NCBI GenBank assembly: GCA_965277835.1
Contig: OZ255841.1
Span: forward strand, 1,984,001-2,048,000
DNA: 64,000 bases
Reading direction: 5' to 3'
Origin: Arcticimaribacter sp965277835
GTDB lineage: Bacteria > Bacteroidota > Bacteroidia > Flavobacteriales > Flavobacteriaceae
Shown here: one piece after another, positions 25,788 to 32,636 of the stretch
Numbering within the stretch: position 1 is the stretch's first letter
Layout: each line of letters starts with the position of its first letter
Notes under the pieces: generated by a model
Databases searched by the model: none
Seen by the model: only the letters and a program-made list of their open reading frames with translations
Told to the model about the DNA's origin: nothing
Made by a program: the position numbers and the translations under genes

Positions 25788-25982
25788 ATGCTGATTATAC
25801 CAATTAAAGAAGGAGAAAATATCGATAGAGCGTTGAAACGCTATAAGCGAAAATTTGACAAAACAGGGAACATGCGTCAATTAAGAACACGCAAACAGTT
25901 TACAAAACCTTCTGTAGAGAATAGACAAAAAATTCAAAAAGCACAATATATTCAAAAACTAAGGGATATGGAAAACCTATAG
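25788..25982 (+). CDS. rpsU: 30S ribosomal protein bS21
   Basis: 64 residues from the ATG at 25788 (MLIIPIKEGENIDRALKRYK); a longer frame from 25752 would run through the promoter and Shine-Dalgarno and is rejected. Strongly basic, with the S21 core ERALKRYKRKFDKTG-like segment and a Lys/Arg/Gln tail. In Bacteroidetes ribosomes bS21 helps hold the 3' tail of 16S rRNA so the anti-Shine-Dalgarno is hidden (established from structural work on Flavobacterium). The strong Shine-Dalgarno in its own leader therefore suggests autoregulation. Confidence 0.96.
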   Translation: MLIIPIKEGENIDRALKRYKRKFDKTGNMRQLRTRKQFTKPSVENRQKIQKAQYIQKLRDMENL

Positions 25983-26025
25983 TTTTATATTATATTAAAA
26001 CTAAGCGTTATTGTTTGAAGTTTCA

Positions 26026-26033
26026 TAACTTTG
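26026..26033 (+). promoter_or_regulatory. -7 element of the recombinase gene
   Basis: TAACTTTG matches TAnnTTTG. It contains the in-frame TTG at 26031, which therefore is unlikely to be a start codon. No good -33 was found. Confidence 0.45.
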
Positions 26034-26051
26034 AGTAATAACGTTTTTTTT

Positions 26052-26945
26052 ATGTCTATTTCTAGGTTTATAGAATACATTACTTTAGAACGAAATTATT
26101 CTATACATACTCAAAATGCTTATAAAAAGGACTTGTTAAGTTTTCAAACATTTTCCAAAGAGACTTATAACGAAGCTAGTATAGATAAAGTCTCGTACCC
26201 AATAATCCGTTCTTGGATTGTGTTATTAATCGAATCTGGTAATAGTAACCGAACAGTAAATCGAAAAATATCTGTACTTCGGTCATATTATAATTTTTTG
26301 ATTAAACTTGAGATAATAGAGAGTTCTCCATTAAAAAAGCATATCCCTTTAAAAGAGGCTAAGAAAATTCAAATACCTTTTTCTGAAAAAGAAATGGAAC
26401 TCCTTTTTTCGGGAGATTATTTTGAAAATGATTATCAGGGGATTTTGAAACGCACTCTTATTGAACTTTTATATAGCACTGGCATAAGACGCTCGGAGTT
26501 AGTTGAACTTCAACAGAGAGATGTTTCTTTTGATACGAAGACTATACGCGTACTAGGAAAACGAAATAAAGAAAGAATAATTCCTATAATCGGACCTTCA
26601 TGCAATAGTCTTAAAGAATATTTAAGTATAGCAAAATCAATTTCACTTTATATGCCGAATAGTTATTTTTTTCAAACAGAAAAGGGAAAGAAAATATCTG
26701 TAGGTTTTGTTTATAAAACCGTAAATGATTATATTAGACTAGTTTCAACTAAAGTTAAACGTAGCCCTCATATGCTTCGTCATAGTTTTGCAACTCATTT
26801 GCTAAATCAAGGCGCAAACTTAAATGCAGTAAAAGAATTATTAGGGCATGCTTCTTTAGCCGCAACACAAGTTTATACGCATACGAGTATGGATAAAATG
26901 AAGGACGTATATGCAAAAGCACACCCTAGAGGGATAGAAAAATAA
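26052..26945 (+). CDS. xerC: Tyrosine recombinase XerC/XerD
   Basis: Resolves chromosome dimers at dif. Start taken at ATG 26052 (MSISRFIEYITLERNYSIHT) since the upstream TTG lies in the promoter. N-terminal SAM-like DNA-binding domain (about 1-90). The catalytic domain has Arg in STGIRRSELVEL, Lys in VLGKRNKERI, the HxxR block HMLRHSFATHLLNQG, and His then Tyr in LLGHASLAATQVYTH. About 297 residues, normal. It lies between rpsU and hpf, a conserved flavobacterial order, so this is a housekeeping Xer and not a mobile integrase. XerC versus XerD cannot be settled. Confidence 0.9.
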   Translation: MSISRFIEYITLERNYSIHTQNAYKKDLLSFQTFSKETYNEASIDKVSYPIIRSWIVLLIESGNSNRTVNRKISVLRSYYNFLIKLEIIESSPLKKHIPLKEAKKIQIPFSEKEMELLFSGDYFENDYQGILKRTLIELLYSTGIRRSELVELQQRDVSFDTKTIRVLGKRNKERIIPIIGPSCNSLKEYLSIAKSISLYMPNSYFFQTEKGKKISVGFVYKTVNDYIRLVSTKVKRSPHMLRHSFATHLLNQGANLNAVKELLGHASLAATQVYTHTSMDKMKDVYAKAHPRGIEK

Positions 26946-26966
26946 TTAACCTTAAAATTTATATTT

Positions 26967-27260
26967 ATGACAGCGAACATTCAATCTATCAATTTTAAAG
27001 CAGACAGTAAATTAATTGAATTTGCAAAAAAGAAGACAAAGAAACTAGAGCAATTCTATAGTAAGATATTAGGTGTAGATGTTGTTTTAAAGGTAGAGAA
27101 TACGTCTGATAAAGCAAATAAGCTTGCAGAAGTCAAGTTAAAAATTGTAGGTGACGATGTGGTAGTAAAGAAAATCTCTAAGACTTTCGAGGAATCTATT
27201 GATTTGAGTGTTAAAGCAGCAGAGCGTATTTTGAAAAAACGAAAAGAAATAAGTCAATAG
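26967..27260 (+). CDS. hpf: Ribosome hibernation-promoting factor (short HPF)
   Basis: 97-residue HPF/RaiA-domain protein that binds between the 30S head and body and silences ribosomes in stationary phase. The pattern SINFKADSKLIEFAKKKTKKLEQFY with the following DVVLKVENT strand and a terminal amphipathic helix (DLSVKAAERILKKRKEI) is typical. It lacks the long C-terminal dimerisation domain. It follows the recombinase by 21 bp. Confidence 0.93.
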   Translation: MTANIQSINFKADSKLIEFAKKKTKKLEQFYSKILGVDVVLKVENTSDKANKLAEVKLKIVGDDVVVKKISKTFEESIDLSVKAAERILKKRKEISQ

Positions 27261-27281
27261 CTTATGTTTTTTTAAATTTCG

Positions 27282-27313
27282 TTTGAAAACAAAAAGAATA
27301 AATATTACATTTG
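27282..27313 (+). promoter_or_regulatory. tRNA cluster promoter
   Basis: TTTG (27282-27285), 20-base spacer, TACATTTG (27306-27313): exact consensus on both elements. Predicted start about 27317, 36 bases before the first tRNA. Confidence 0.8.
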
Positions 27314-27315
27314 CA

Positions 27316-27341
27316 CACCGTTCTTTAGAACGGTGTTTTTT
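27316..27341 (+). terminator. Terminator-like hairpin at the 5' end of the tRNA transcript
   Basis: Perfect 9-bp stem CACCGTTCT (27316-27324) with AGAACGGTG (27327-27335), 2-base loop (tight; the terminal pair may open), then six Ts. It has every mark of an intrinsic terminator yet begins at the predicted transcription start of the tRNA cluster. It may end read-through from hpf, act as an attenuator, or be a 5' processing signal. Confidence 0.7.
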
Positions 27342-27352
27342 ATAAGCTATAA

Positions 27353-27426
27353 GCCGATGTAGCTCAGCTGGCTAGAGCAGCTGATTTGTAATCAGCAGGT
27401 CGTGGGTTCGAGTCCCTCCATCGGCT
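27353..27426 (+). tRNA. tRNA-Thr (anticodon TGT)
   Basis: 74 nt; acceptor arms GCCGATG and CATCGGC pair fully; anticodon loop TTTGTAA gives TGT; T-loop GGTTCGAGTCC is normal. No encoded CCA. First gene of a four-tRNA cluster. Confidence 0.97.
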
Positions 27427-27468
27427 CTCTTAATAAGAAACAATTTTGTTTATGTTCATTAAAATATA

Positions 27469-27550
27469 GGGGAGATACTCAAGCGGCCAACGAGGGCAGA
27501 CTGTAAATCTGTTGACTATGTCTTCGCAGGTTCGAATCCTGCTCTCCCCA
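27469..27550 (+). tRNA. tRNA-Tyr (anticodon GTA)
   Basis: 82 nt with a long variable arm as expected for Tyr; acceptor GGGGAGA with TCTCCCC; anticodon GTA in ACTGTAAAT. Confidence 0.97.
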
Positions 27551-27579
27551 CAAAGAGGTTTTCATTAGAAAACTATAAT

Positions 27580-27652
27580 GCGAGAGTAGCTCAGTTGGTA
27601 GAGCATCAGCCTTCCAAGCTGAATGTCGCCGGTTCGAACCCGGTCTCTCGCT
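27580..27652 (+). tRNA. tRNA-Gly (anticodon TCC)
   Basis: 73 nt; acceptor GCGAGAG with CTCTCGC; anticodon loop CTTCCAA gives TCC. Confidence 0.97.
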
Positions 27653-27669
27653 CTCTTTTTCTTTTTATT

Positions 27670-27741
27670 GCCGATGTAGCTCAGGGGTAGAGCGTTTCCT
27701 TGGTAAGGAAGAGGTCACGGGTTCAAATCCCGTCATTGGCT
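27670..27741 (+). tRNA. tRNA-Thr (anticodon GGT)
   Basis: 72 nt; acceptor GCCGATG with CATTGGC (one G-T pair); anticodon loop TTGGTAA gives GGT. It is followed by a gene on the opposite strand, not by tuf. Confidence 0.97.
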
Positions 27742-27844
27742 CTCTTCTTTATAAATAACATACTGAGTCTTTATATCTAAACTAAATGATGTTTCCTTAA
27801 AGAGTTAGAAACACTGCACTATCCTAAGAAGAGGATATAATTTT

Positions 27845-28471
27845 CTATTTATTAAATTGATTCATTGCCGCAGCAATTCCCTGTGTAGTATATGTTAATA
27901 TTTGTTGAACAGCTTGTTCGATTTTATTTTTCAAAATAGCTTGTTCTTCATCTGACCATACTCCCAAAACAAAACTTATAGTGTCATAGGTTTTATTTTC
28001 ATTATAAATGCCAAAACGTAGTCTTGAATAATTAGGTGTATTTAGTTGTGCTTCAATATCTTTTAAACCATTGTGTCCGCCGTCGCTTCCTTTTGGCTTT
28101 AACCGAAGTTTACCAAAAGGTATATTTAAATCATCAGTAACAATAAGAATATTTTGAAGCTGTATATTTTCTTTTATAGCCCAGTATCGAACAGCCTTTC
28201 CACTTCTATTCATCAAAGTCGAAGGCTTTAATAATATTAATGATTTCCCTTTAATATTAGTTTTGCAAATAGCTCCGTAGCGTAAGTCCTCAAAGATTAA
28301 GTTTTTATCACTTGCAAGTGCATCTAAAATATCGAAACCAACATTGTGTCGTGTATTACGGTAGTCGTCCCCTATATTACCTAAACCTACAATTAAAAAT
28401 TTTTTCAAGGGGTCGTTTGTTTCTGATTGATTTTTTCTTTTGAAGAGGTTAAATCTAAATGAGAAACGCAT
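27845..28471 (-). CDS. pth: Peptidyl-tRNA hydrolase
   Basis: Recycles peptidyl-tRNA released from stalled ribosomes. 208 residues, with a basic N-terminal extension of about 23 residues (MRFSFRFNLFKRKNQ) before the core KKFLIVGLGNIGDDYRNTRHNVGFD, which holds the catalytic His. Further motifs: LLKPSTLMNRSG, LIVTDDLNIPFGKLRLKPKGSDGGHNGLK. Such extensions are familiar in flavobacterial Pth. It follows rplY by 77 bp containing a stem-loop. Confidence 0.95.
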   Translation of the reverse strand: MRFSFRFNLFKRKNQSETNDPLKKFLIVGLGNIGDDYRNTRHNVGFDILDALASDKNLIFEDLRYGAICKTNIKGKSLILLKPSTLMNRSGKAVRYWAIKENIQLQNILIVTDDLNIPFGKLRLKPKGSDGGHNGLKDIEAQLNTPNYSRLRFGIYNENKTYDTISFVLGVWSDEEQAILKNKIEQAVQQILTYTTQGIAAAMNQFNK

Positions 28472-28509
28472 TTTTAAAGATAATTATAAAAACACACAAA
28501 AATTTTAAT

Positions 28510-28538
28510 AAGGTGCTTTTAAAATATAAAAGCACCTT
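28510..28538 (-). terminator. Stem-loop between rplY and pth
   Basis: 12-bp perfect stem (28510-28521 with 28527-28538), AAGGTGCTTTTA type, 5-base loop. Downstream on the minus strand the sequence is ATTAAAATTTTTG, not a clean U-tract, so partial termination or mRNA stabilisation is as likely as full termination. Confidence 0.5.
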
Positions 28539-28548
28539 ACTAACTTAT

Positions 28549-29172
28549 TTAAGTTGTAGCCTTTTCTTCTGTTTCTGTAGTCTCTTCTTCACCTGCGTCG
28601 TCTAGGGTAGCCTCTTTGATAGAAGCTCTAGATGTACGTACTTGACAAATAACCATATTATCTGGGTGTAAAAATGAATATAAATCACTTTTTACATCTG
28701 CAGTGTATAATTTGTTTCCTAATTCAAGGCTAGAAATATCTGCAATAATAGTATCGGGAAGGTTTTTTGGTAAAGCCCGTACACGTAATTTTCTTTTGTT
28801 AACAGATAATACACCACCGCTGTTTAATACACCAGGGGCTGCGCCTTCAATTTTAACAGGAATGTTTATCGAAATTTCCTTGTCTTCTGATAATTCGTAA
28901 AAGTCAACATGAAGAATTCGGTCACTTACTGGGTGAAATTGAATGTCTTGTAATATAGCATTAATTGTAGTGTTATCATCTAAATTGATTACTACTGTGT
29001 GTGCATTTGGAGTATACACAAGTTTACTGAAATCGAGTTCTTTTGCAGCAAAATGTACGGGATTGTTTTTCCCGTAAATTACGCAAGGAACCATATCAGC
29101 ATTACGTAGAGACTTTGTCGATTTTTTGCCTACGCTTTCTCTTTTTGATCCATTAATTGTAATTGATTTCAT
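28549..29172 (-). CDS. rplY: 50S ribosomal protein L25 / general stress protein Ctc
   Basis: Binds 5S rRNA. 207 residues: the N-terminal L25 domain (about 1-90; ITINGSKRESVGKKSTKSLR, VPCVIYGKN) plus the TL5/CTC C-terminal beta domain (about 95-185). An acidic tail follows (DDAGEEETTETEEKATT). Long form as usual in Bacteroidota. It lies 16 bp downstream of prs, the conserved prs-ctc-pth order found in many bacteria. Confidence 0.95.
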   Translation of the reverse strand: MKSITINGSKRESVGKKSTKSLRNADMVPCVIYGKNNPVHFAAKELDFSKLVYTPNAHTVVINLDDNTTINAILQDIQFHPVSDRILHVDFYELSEDKEISINIPVKIEGAAPGVLNSGGVLSVNKRKLRVRALPKNLPDTIIADISSLELGNKLYTADVKSDLYSFLHPDNMVICQVRTSRASIKEATLDDAGEEETTETEEKATT

Positions 29173-29188
29173 AAAATATATTAATTGT

Positions 29189-30121
29189 TTAAACTATAAA
29201 TTTTGAGCTAATAGACCTGTTTTCATGAACTTCACGCATTGTCTCTGCAAAAAGGTCAGCACAGGTCAATATTTTTATTTTAGGGCTTTGTTTTTTTGTT
29301 GGAATAGAGTCGGTAACAATAAGTTCTTCTAATAATGAGTTTTCGATAAGTTCAAATGCTTTTCCAGAAAGCAGAGCATGTGTACAAATTGCCCGAACCG
29401 ATATAGCACCACGGCTTTTCATTAGTTCTGCTGCTCTACTCAGTGTATTTGCGGTATCTACCATATCATCTACAAGGACAACGTTCTTTCCTCTTACATC
29501 TCCAATTAATTCCATGGACGAAATGACATTTGCTTTTTGGCGTTGTTTATAGCAAACAACAACATCGCTTTTTAGAAATTTAGAATATGCGTAAGCACGT
29601 TTAGACCCCCCCATATCTGGAGAAGCGATTGTAAGGTTATCTAAATTTAGTGATTTTAAATAGGGTACAAAAATAGTTGACGCAAATAGGTGATCTACTG
29701 GTTTTTCGAAAAAACCTTGAATTTGATCTGCATGCAAATCCATAGTGATAATGCGCGTGGCACCTGCAGTTTCAAGAAGTTTAGCGACTAACTTTGCCCC
29801 AATCGGAACTCTGGGTTTATCTTTTCTGTCTTGCCTAGCCCAACCAAAATAGGGCATAACAGCAGTAATATGACGCGCAGAAGCTCTTTTTGCTGCGTCA
29901 ATCATAAGTAACAATTCCATTAGGTTTTCTGGACCTGGATGTGTTGAACCTACTAAGAAAACTCGCGAACCTCTTACAGATTCTTCGAAAGAAGGTTGGA
30001 ACTCTCCATCGCTATAATGCGAAAGCGTAACGTTCCCCATTGAGATACCAAACTTATCTGCAATTTGCTTAGCAAGGATTTCACTTTGAGTACAGCTAAA
30101 AATTTTTGCACTTGGTTTCAC
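29189..30121 (-). CDS. prs: Ribose-phosphate pyrophosphokinase
   Basis: Makes PRPP from ribose-5-phosphate and ATP, the substrate for pyrE, trpD and purine synthesis. I start it at the GTG at 30121 (giving MKPSAKIFSCTQSEILAK, 310 residues). The longer frame begins with a TTG at 30166 that lies inside a promoter -7 element. Motifs: PYFGWARQDRKDKPR, DLHADQIQGFF, and the PRPP loop VVLVDDMVDTANTL. First gene of prs-rplY-pth. Confidence 0.92.
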   Translation of the reverse strand: MKPSAKIFSCTQSEILAKQIADKFGISMGNVTLSHYSDGEFQPSFEESVRGSRVFLVGSTHPGPENLMELLLMIDAAKRASARHITAVMPYFGWARQDRKDKPRVPIGAKLVAKLLETAGATRIITMDLHADQIQGFFEKPVDHLFASTIFVPYLKSLNLDNLTIASPDMGGSKRAYAYSKFLKSDVVVCYKQRQKANVISSMELIGDVRGKNVVLVDDMVDTANTLSRAAELMKSRGAISVRAICTHALLSGKAFELIENSLLEELIVTDSIPTKKQSPKIKILTCADLFAETMREVHENRSISSKFIV

Positions 30122-30163
30122 TTTACCGTATAAATTTATTACCCCAATGTTAATTTTGGACTG

Positions 30164-30171
30164 CAAATTTA
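30164..30171 (-). promoter_or_regulatory. -7 element of prs
   Basis: TAAATTTG on the minus strand, exact TAnnTTTG. A TTTG lies 15 bases further upstream, closer than ideal. About 40 bases before the proposed GTG start. Confidence 0.5.
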
Positions 30172-30233
30172 GAAATTATTTTAGCTCAAACCTTGTTTAG
30201 CACAATTATTTTAGTTGAAAGAAAATAATTCTC

Positions 30234-30241
30234 TATTTTTG
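30234..30241 (+). promoter_or_regulatory. -7 element of tRNA-Leu
   Basis: TATTTTTG, exact TAnnTTTG, ending 10 bases before the tRNA. The -33 region is imperfect (TTTA near 30209). Confidence 0.5.
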
Positions 30242-30251
30242 TACTCTAATT

Positions 30252-30333
30252 GCCTCGGTGGCGGAATTGGTAGACGCGCTGGATTCAAAATCCAGTTCTT
30301 TCGAGAGTGTGGGTTCGATTCCCACCCGAGGTA
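30252..30333 (+). tRNA. tRNA-Leu (anticodon CAA)
   Basis: 82 nt with long variable arm; acceptor GCCTCGG with CCGAGGT (first pair G-T); anticodon loop TTCAAAA gives CAA. Confidence 0.97.
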
Positions 30334-30342
30334 CTATAAAAG

Positions 30343-30385
30343 AATACGTTATATTCTAAAATAATTCTAAATAGTATAACGTATT
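30343..30385. terminator. Inverted repeat between tRNA-Leu and the hydratase gene
   Basis: AATACGTTATA (30343-30353) and TATAACGTATT (30375-30385) form a perfect 11-bp stem around a 21-base loop. It lies just after both convergent genes, so a bidirectional terminator or read-through block is likely, although neither side has a U-tract. Confidence 0.45.
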
Positions 30386-30386
30386 A

Positions 30387-31211
30387 CTACTCCCATTTAG
30401 GTTTTCGTTTTTCTAAAAAAGCACTTAAACCTTCTTTTGCTTCAGGTGTAGATCTAACGTTGGCAATTGATTCTGCTGTAAATTCTATTACTTCTTGATT
30501 AATAGGTTTTCTGCTTATTTCGAGGACTAAGTGTTTTGTTTTTTTGACAGCTTCAGGGCCATTTCTTAAAATAATATGGGCTAGTTCATCAATATAATTA
30601 TCTAATTCTTTTGTTTCAACAATTTCGGAAAGTAATCCATAGTGAAGAGATTTTTCTGCGGTTAGTGTTTCTGCGGTTAACAATAATCTTTTTGCAGCTC
30701 TTTCGCCAACTGCATAAACGACATACGGAGAGATTGTCGATGCTATTAAACCAAGTTTAACTTCGCTTAGTGTTAGTTTGACGTCTTTGGTTCCTATAGC
30801 AATATCGCAACAACAAACTAGCCCAACGCCACCGCCAAAGGTTGCACCTTGCACTCTAGCAATTGTAGGTTTTGGAAACGAATAAAGTGTATGCATTAGT
30901 TTTGCTAAGGCAAGACCATCTTTTTTGTTTTCTTCAAATGAATTTTGCCCCATTCGGCGCATATAATTAATATTTCCACCAGCACAAAAGCTTTTACCTG
31001 TACTTGCAAGGACTATTAGTTTTACAAGGGTATTATTTTCTGCTCTTAAAAGTGCTTGAGTGATAAGACTAATTTGTTCTTCATTAAAAGCATTGTGTAC
31101 TTCCGGACGATTCATAACAATATAAAGCACACCTTTTGGCGACAAAAACTCTTGAACAGTTTGACTGACAGATATTTCGTTTAGAGTAAGGTTTTTTAAA
31201 AAGGATAACAT
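30387..31211 (-). CDS. Enoyl-CoA hydratase/isomerase family protein
   Basis: 274-residue crotonase-fold enzyme. The oxyanion-hole segments are visible as KSFCAGGNINYMRRMG (about 74-89) and GATFGGGVGLVCCCDIAIG (about 122-140). The usual catalytic Glu after the second loop is in TLSEVKLGLIAS. It resembles methylglutaconyl-CoA hydratase-type proteins of leucine breakdown in flavobacteria, but the substrate cannot be fixed. A roughly 20-residue N-terminal extension precedes the core. Confidence 0.9.
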   Translation of the reverse strand: MLSFLKNLTLNEISVSQTVQEFLSPKGVLYIVMNRPEVHNAFNEEQISLITQALLRAENNTLVKLIVLASTGKSFCAGGNINYMRRMGQNSFEENKKDGLALAKLMHTLYSFPKPTIARVQGATFGGGVGLVCCCDIAIGTKDVKLTLSEVKLGLIASTISPYVVYAVGERAAKRLLLTAETLTAEKSLHYGLLSEIVETKELDNYIDELAHIILRNGPEAVKKTKHLVLEISRKPINQEVIEFTAESIANVRSTPEAKEGLSAFLEKRKPKWE

Positions 31212-31250
31212 GGATTATAGTGTGTTTATAAATTTGACTTTTAAAAAATA

Positions 31251-32636
31251 TTATTGAGTTATAGGAATTTGGGTTTCTTTAATCTTTTGAAAGCCTCCTT
31301 TTATATCAACAATATTGTGTATCCCTCTACTTTTTAGAATAGAAGATGCAATTATACTTCGATACCCTCCGGCACAGTGAATATAAAAATTTTCATCTTT
31401 TGGGTATTCATCGAGATGTTCGTTTATAAAATCTAATGGCGTATTTATTGCGTTTTCTATATGCCCAGAATTATATTCTGAAGGTTTTCGGACATCAAAA
31501 ATATTAGGATTTTTAGTGATGTGTTTTTCAAGATCTGTAGCATCAATAGATGCGATGGTATCAATAGTCTTGTTAGCATTTTCCCAAGACTTAAATCCGC
31601 CTTCTAAAAAGCCTAAAGTGTTATCAAACCCAACACGCGAAAGGCGGGTAATTGCTTCTTCTTCTCTTCCTTCGGCGGTTATTAATAGTATAGGATGCAT
31701 AACGTCTCCAATTAGTGTTCCTACCCATGGGGCAAAGCCTCCATCGAGACCAATAAATATAGATTTGGGAATATGTCCTTTAGCAAAATCAGTTTGCGAA
31801 CGCGTATCTAGTATAATAGCTCCTGTTTTTTCAGCTTCTTGCTCAAACTCTTCGACAGAGAATCCTTGAAACCCTCGTTTAAGAATTGTATCAAAATCTT
31901 CGTATCCCTCTTTATTAAGTTTCACGTTTTGTGGAAAATATTGTGGTGGAGGTAATAAATTATCAGTTACTTCTTTAATAAATTCTGCTTTTGTCATATC
32001 ATGCCGTAGGGCATAGTTTATTTTTTTTTGCTCTCCAATAGTCCCTACAGTTTCTTTACTCAAATTTTTACCACAGGCAGAACCTGCTCCATGGGCAGGG
32101 TAAACAATTACATCGTCTGCCAAAGGCATAATTTTGGTTCTAAGGCTGTCATAAAGTAACCCAGCTAATTGGTCTTGTGTCATGTGTGCCGATTTTTGTG
32201 CTAAATCGGGGCGACCGACATCACCTAAAAAAAGAGTGTCTCCGCTAAAAATAGCATAATCTTTTCCGTTTTTATCTCTGAGCAAATAAGTTGTACTTTC
32301 AATGGTATGCCCAGGTGTGTGAAGAACAACTAATTTAAGTTCTCCAATAGAAAACGATTGTCCGTCTTTTGCAATGATTGATTCAAAAGAGGTTATAGCG
32401 TTTGGACCATATATAATTGGAGCTCCAGTTTGCTTTGATAAAGTAATATGACCGCTTACAAAATCTGCATGAAAATGAGTTTCAAAAATATATTTGATTT
32501 TTGCACCATCTTTTTTTGCTCGTTTAATATAAGACTCAGTTTCTCTTAGTGGGTCAATAATTGCGGCTTCGCCCTTACTCTCAATATAGTAAGCGCCTTG
32601 AGCAAGACAACCTGTATATATTTGTTCAATTTTCAT
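31251..32636 (-). CDS. MBL-fold persulfide dioxygenase-like protein with two rhodanese domains
   Basis: 461 residues. N-terminal metallo-beta-lactamase fold (about 1-245) with H54-x-H56-x-D58 and H63 (HFHADFVSGH), then GDTLFLGDVGRPDL and YPAHGAG. The usual fourth His after Asp58 is Phe, consistent with the one-iron site of ETHE1/persulfide dioxygenases. Rhodanese domain 1 (about 255-355) lacks the active Cys (LLITAEGREEE); domain 2 (about 365-460) has it in YIHCAGGYRS. It would oxidise sulfane sulfur to sulfite. Its start overlaps the SulP stop by one base. Confidence 0.88.
   Translation of the reverse strand: MKIEQIYTGCLAQGAYYIESKGEAAIIDPLRETESYIKRAKKDGAKIKYIFETHFHADFVSGHITLSKQTGAPIIYGPNAITSFESIIAKDGQSFSIGELKLVVLHTPGHTIESTTYLLRDKNGKDYAIFSGDTLFLGDVGRPDLAQKSAHMTQDQLAGLLYDSLRTKIMPLADDVIVYPAHGAGSACGKNLSKETVGTIGEQKKINYALRHDMTKAEFIKEVTDNLLPPPQYFPQNVKLNKEGYEDFDTILKRGFQGFSVEEFEQEAEKTGAIILDTRSQTDFAKGHIPKSIFIGLDGGFAPWVGTLIGDVMHPILLITAEGREEEAITRLSRVGFDNTLGFLEGGFKSWENANKTIDTIASIDATDLEKHITKNPNIFDVRKPSEYNSGHIENAINTPLDFINEHLDEYPKDENFYIHCAGGYRSIIASSILKSRGIHNIVDIKGGFQKIKETQIPITQ

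Noticed and set aside
26052..26945. Tyrosine recombinase as sign of an integrated element next to tRNA genes
   Set aside because: Its setting rpsU-xer-hpf is the usual flavobacterial one, and there are no cargo genes or direct repeats. It is a chromosomal Xer.
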